A stretch of 64,000 bases of DNA from Firmicutes bacterium HGW-Firmicutes-14 (GTDB lineage Bacteria; Bacillota; Thermincolia; Thermincolales; UBA2595): assembly GCA_002840275.1 (NCBI GenBank), contig PHAB01000005.1, positions 1 to 64,000 on the forward strand, read 5' to 3'. Position numbers and translations under genes: made by a program. Below are positions 61,995-64,000 of this stretch, piece by piece; the stretch's first letter is position 1, and every line of letters starts with the position of its first letter. The notes under the pieces were generated by a model. That model had not been told where the DNA came from and ran no database searches. It saw nothing but the letters and a program-made list of their open reading frames with translations.

Positions 61995-63347
61995 TTGAGA
62001 AGATGGTGGATTATCCCTGCACTGGCCGGAATCCTTGTTGTAGGCGCGGTTGCTTATTGGGGATACGGGGTAACCCGTGATAACCGGCAGTTGGTAACTT
62101 ATCTTAACAACCGCAACCAAAGGTCCTTTTATGAGCTGATGGGGAACGTGGAACATATGGAGGTTATGCTGTCAAAAGGGATTGTTTCAGGATCTCCCAC
62201 CCAGAGAATGATGATATTTTCCGATATCTGGCGGGAAGCCTATGCGGCCCAGGAAAACCTGACCAGTATACCTATAGCGGGTCCGAGCCTGACAAGGACT
62301 TCAGCGTTTCTCAGCCAGACCGGTGATTACGCTTGGTCCCTGGCAAAGAAATATGCCAGGGGGATTGCTGTCAAACCGGAGGAACTCGATAAACTGAATG
62401 AACTTCACACCGAAGCCGGTTACCTGGCTGCGGAATTACAAAAGATCGAAAAGAACGCCTCAGATGGGAGGCTTTTATGGTCAGAAATCAAAAGCCGCGG
62501 TGACAAGACCCTGAAGGACCGCACCCCGGTGCCGGACAGTTTGACGGAAATCAACCGGAACATGGAAGAATTCCCCACTCTTATATATGACGGGCCGTTT
62601 TCAGACCATATCCTGCAGCGGAAACCTCTTGGTTTGACCGGAAAGCAGATAACCAGGGCCCAGGCTTCCGATCTGGCCAGGAGGTTTGTGGAGGCGGGAG
62701 TTAATACCAAGTACAGGGTGACAGATACAGAAACAGTGAACGGACTGATTCCGGCTTTCAGGATTCACCTTTTACCGGTAAACAATCCGGCCCCCCGTGT
62801 GATTGTGGACGTATCGAAAAAAGGCGGTCATATACTGATGATGGTAAATACAAGGAGTGTTGGCAATGACCGCATATCACCGGAAAAGGCTGTTACTATA
62901 GCCGGCAAGTTTCTCGCTGGCCGCCGGATAATGAACATGAAACCGACATACACAATTGAGCAGCAGAACACTGCGGTGGTCATTTTCGAATATGAGCAGG
63001 ACGGGGTTCTGATATACCCGGACCTGATGAAGGTCAAGGTTGCTCTTGACACCGGGGAAGTAGTCGGTTTCGAGGGGACAGGTTTTGTAATGAACCACCA
63101 CCCAAGAAACCTGCCCAAACCCAAGGTAAGCCGTAAGGAAGCGCTGGAAGCCGTAAACCCTGAACTGAAGGTCATGTCCGAAAAGCTGGCGGTAATTCCC
63201 CTGGAAAACCTGGAGGAAGTCCTGGTCTACGAATTCAGGGGGGACCTTAAAGGTGATACGTTTATAGTTTATATAAACGCCGTGACCGGGGAAGAGGAAC
63301 AGGTCCTTAAAGTAATTGACACAAACAGCGGCCCTGTGACGATGTAA
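61995..63347 (+). CDS. ypeB: germination protein YpeB
   Basis: TTG 61995 lies 9 bases after AAGGAGG at 61979-61985; a GTG at 61971 lies before it. 450 residues. One N-terminal membrane helix (about 5-25), a helical YpeB domain (about 30-200) and three PepSY-like repeats (about 210-450). YpeB stabilises SleB in dormant spores; the two are always co-encoded, as here (49 bases apart). With sleB it is good evidence for an endospore former. Confidence 0.95.
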   Translation: MRRWWIIPALAGILVVGAVAYWGYGVTRDNRQLVTYLNNRNQRSFYELMGNVEHMEVMLSKGIVSGSPTQRMMIFSDIWREAYAAQENLTSIPIAGPSLTRTSAFLSQTGDYAWSLAKKYARGIAVKPEELDKLNELHTEAGYLAAELQKIEKNASDGRLLWSEIKSRGDKTLKDRTPVPDSLTEINRNMEEFPTLIYDGPFSDHILQRKPLGLTGKQITRAQASDLARRFVEAGVNTKYRVTDTETVNGLIPAFRIHLLPVNNPAPRVIVDVSKKGGHILMMVNTRSVGNDRISPEKAVTIAGKFLAGRRIMNMKPTYTIEQQNTAVVIFEYEQDGVLIYPDLMKVKVALDTGEVVGFEGTGFVMNHHPRNLPKPKVSRKEALEAVNPELKVMSEKLAVIPLENLEEVLVYEFRGDLKGDTFIVYINAVTGEEEQVLKVIDTNSGPVTM

Positions 63348-63351
63348 CCGT

Positions 63352-63384
63352 AAGGAGGTCCAGATAACGGGGCCTCCTTTTTAT
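63352..63384 (+). terminator. terminator of sleB-ypeB
   Basis: AAGGAGG (63352-63358) pairs with CCTCCTT (63373-63379), extended by inner GC pairs, then TTT. The convergent PBP gene stops 2 bases later, so it may serve both. Confidence 0.75.
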
Positions 63385-63385
63385 C

Positions 63386-64000
63386 TTAGGGTCGGAAATA
63401 CCTGTCATTCCAGATCCAATCAAAAAAATCCCGGTGCCACATTTCTTCCCTTTCCGGGAAGCTGTGGGTACTGCAGTACTGTTTGGGTTCTGTTCCCCTA
63501 ATGAAAGCGGCATCGATTGTATTTGGCGAATAGGGTGTTGCCAGAAGCCCGGAATCAGAACAGATTATTTCCCTGGTGATCCCGTAAGGGACCGGGAATT
63601 CTGAAGGGGGGGTATCTTCTAGGGCTTTTTTAATGAAGTCTGTCCATATAGGGGCGGCAATTTTTCCACCTGAAATCCCCACCGACCTTTTCGGGTCATC
63701 ATATCCAATGTAGATTCCTGCGGTCAGTTCAGGGGTATAACCGACAAACCAGGCATCCCGGTAATTTTGGGTTGTCCCCGTTTTACCGGCTGCCGGACGG
63801 GATATTATCCCCGATACCGAACCTGCTGTTCCGCCTGGCTGCAGGACTCCTGTAAGCATGTCTGTCACCAGGTAAGCCGTTGTTTCTTTCAGGACCCGTT
63901 CCTTGATAGGGTCATTTTCTTCTATGATTTTTCCATTCCTGTCGGTTATTTTCGTAATCATAAGAGGTTCCGTCCTAATCCCGTTTGACGCCAGGGTTCC
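63386..64000 (-). CDS. class A penicillin-binding protein, C-terminal part (cut by window edge)
   Basis: The frame stays open to the right edge, so only the last 205 residues or so are seen. They include the transpeptidase KTGTTQNY motif, followed by DAWFVGYTPELTAGIYIGYD, typical of PBP1A-type enzymes, and NGIRTEPLMITKITD upstream. The SxxK and SxN motifs and any transglycosylase domain lie outside. It ends in an aromatic stretch (RDFFDWIWNDRYF). It cross-links peptidoglycan; the position after sleB-ypeB gives no spore-specific evidence. Confidence 0.88.
   Translation of the reverse strand, partial: GTLASNGIRTEPLMITKITDRNGKIIEENDPIKERVLKETTAYLVTDMLTGVLQPGGTAGSVSGIISRPAAGKTGTTQNYRDAWFVGYTPELTAGIYIGYDDPKRSVGISGGKIAAPIWTDFIKKALEDTPPSEFPVPYGITREIICSDSGLLATPYSPNTIDAAFIRGTEPKQYCSTHSFPEREEMWHRDFFDWIWNDRYFRP

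Overview
The window looks like chromosomal DNA of an anaerobic, endospore-forming Firmicute, most likely a respiratory clostridium of the Peptococcaceae/Thermincola/Desulfotomaculum type. This placement is my inference from gene content; no 16S or ribosomal gene is present. Supporting content: sleB-ypeB spore germination genes, a YjcZ-like microprotein, SCIFF and its radical-SAM maturase, oxygen-sensitive pyruvate formate-lyase, the futalosine menaquinone route (mqnB, mqnD), a secreted ten-heme cytochrome, an Agr peptide system, c-di-GMP riboswitches and chemoreceptors. I see no phage, insertion sequence or CRISPR array.

Layout. 1-7.7 kb: a class I c-di-GMP (GEMM) riboswitch with a terminator precedes six co-directional genes: HD-GYP fused to an RsbW-like ATPase, a second HD-GYP, a GAF-SpoIIE phosphatase, FapA/DUF342, a STAS protein and an RsbW-like kinase. 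7.7-9.4 kb: CAP-domain protein, methyltransferase, 28-residue microprotein. 9.4-18 kb: pflB-pflA, an FAD oxidoreductase, purA, pabB-pabC. 18-20.2 kb: tRNA-Lys, -Glu and -Gly, then scfA-scfB. 20.4-29 kb: M23 endopeptidase, TPR protein, MA-family peptidase, murA, a chemoreceptor, walJ, htrA. 29-33.5 kb (minus strand): an Agr-like quorum-sensing locus (two receptor kinases, agrB, agrD, LytTR regulator) sits between htrA and rlmH. 34.2-36.9 kb: a cobalamin riboswitch precedes a Zn-dehydrogenase, a divergent TrpD-like phosphoribosyltransferase and a 70-residue protein. 37-41.5 kb: an orphan solute-binding lipoprotein, then the decaheme Ig-repeat cytochrome. 41.6-48.5 kb: TetR regulator, esterase, ABC-F ATPase, ECF sigma/anti-sigma pair, BON protein, DJ-1 protein. 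48.6-51.2 kb: a second c-di-GMP riboswitch before a dCache chemoreceptor. 51.3-57.4 kb: mqnB-mqnD, glnS, a membrane protein, actP with its DUF485 partner. 57.9-61.1 kb: TPP riboswitch, thiSGH and a cysteine-rich ferredoxin. 61.2-64 kb: sleB-ypeB and the C-terminal end of a penicillin-binding protein cut by the window edge.

How the parts connect (inference). The first operon couples c-di-GMP sensing (riboswitch), c-di-GMP degradation (HD-GYP) and a complete partner-switch set (kinase, antagonist, phosphatase). The second riboswitch brings a chemoreceptor under the same second messenger. Menaquinone synthesis genes, the acetate symporter and the decaheme protein suit acetate-linked anaerobic respiration to an extracellular acceptor. 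The purA...walJ-htrA-rlmH order recalls the origin-proximal Bacillus purA-walRKHIJ-htrC-rlmH block, without walRKHI and with the Agr locus inserted.

Strongest leads: the c-di-GMP-gated partner-switch operon, the B12-riboswitch TrpD-like cluster, the Agr system with serine at the ring-forming position and a perfect 9-12-9 direct repeat, and the Ig-decaheme protein with an unrecognised C-terminal domain.
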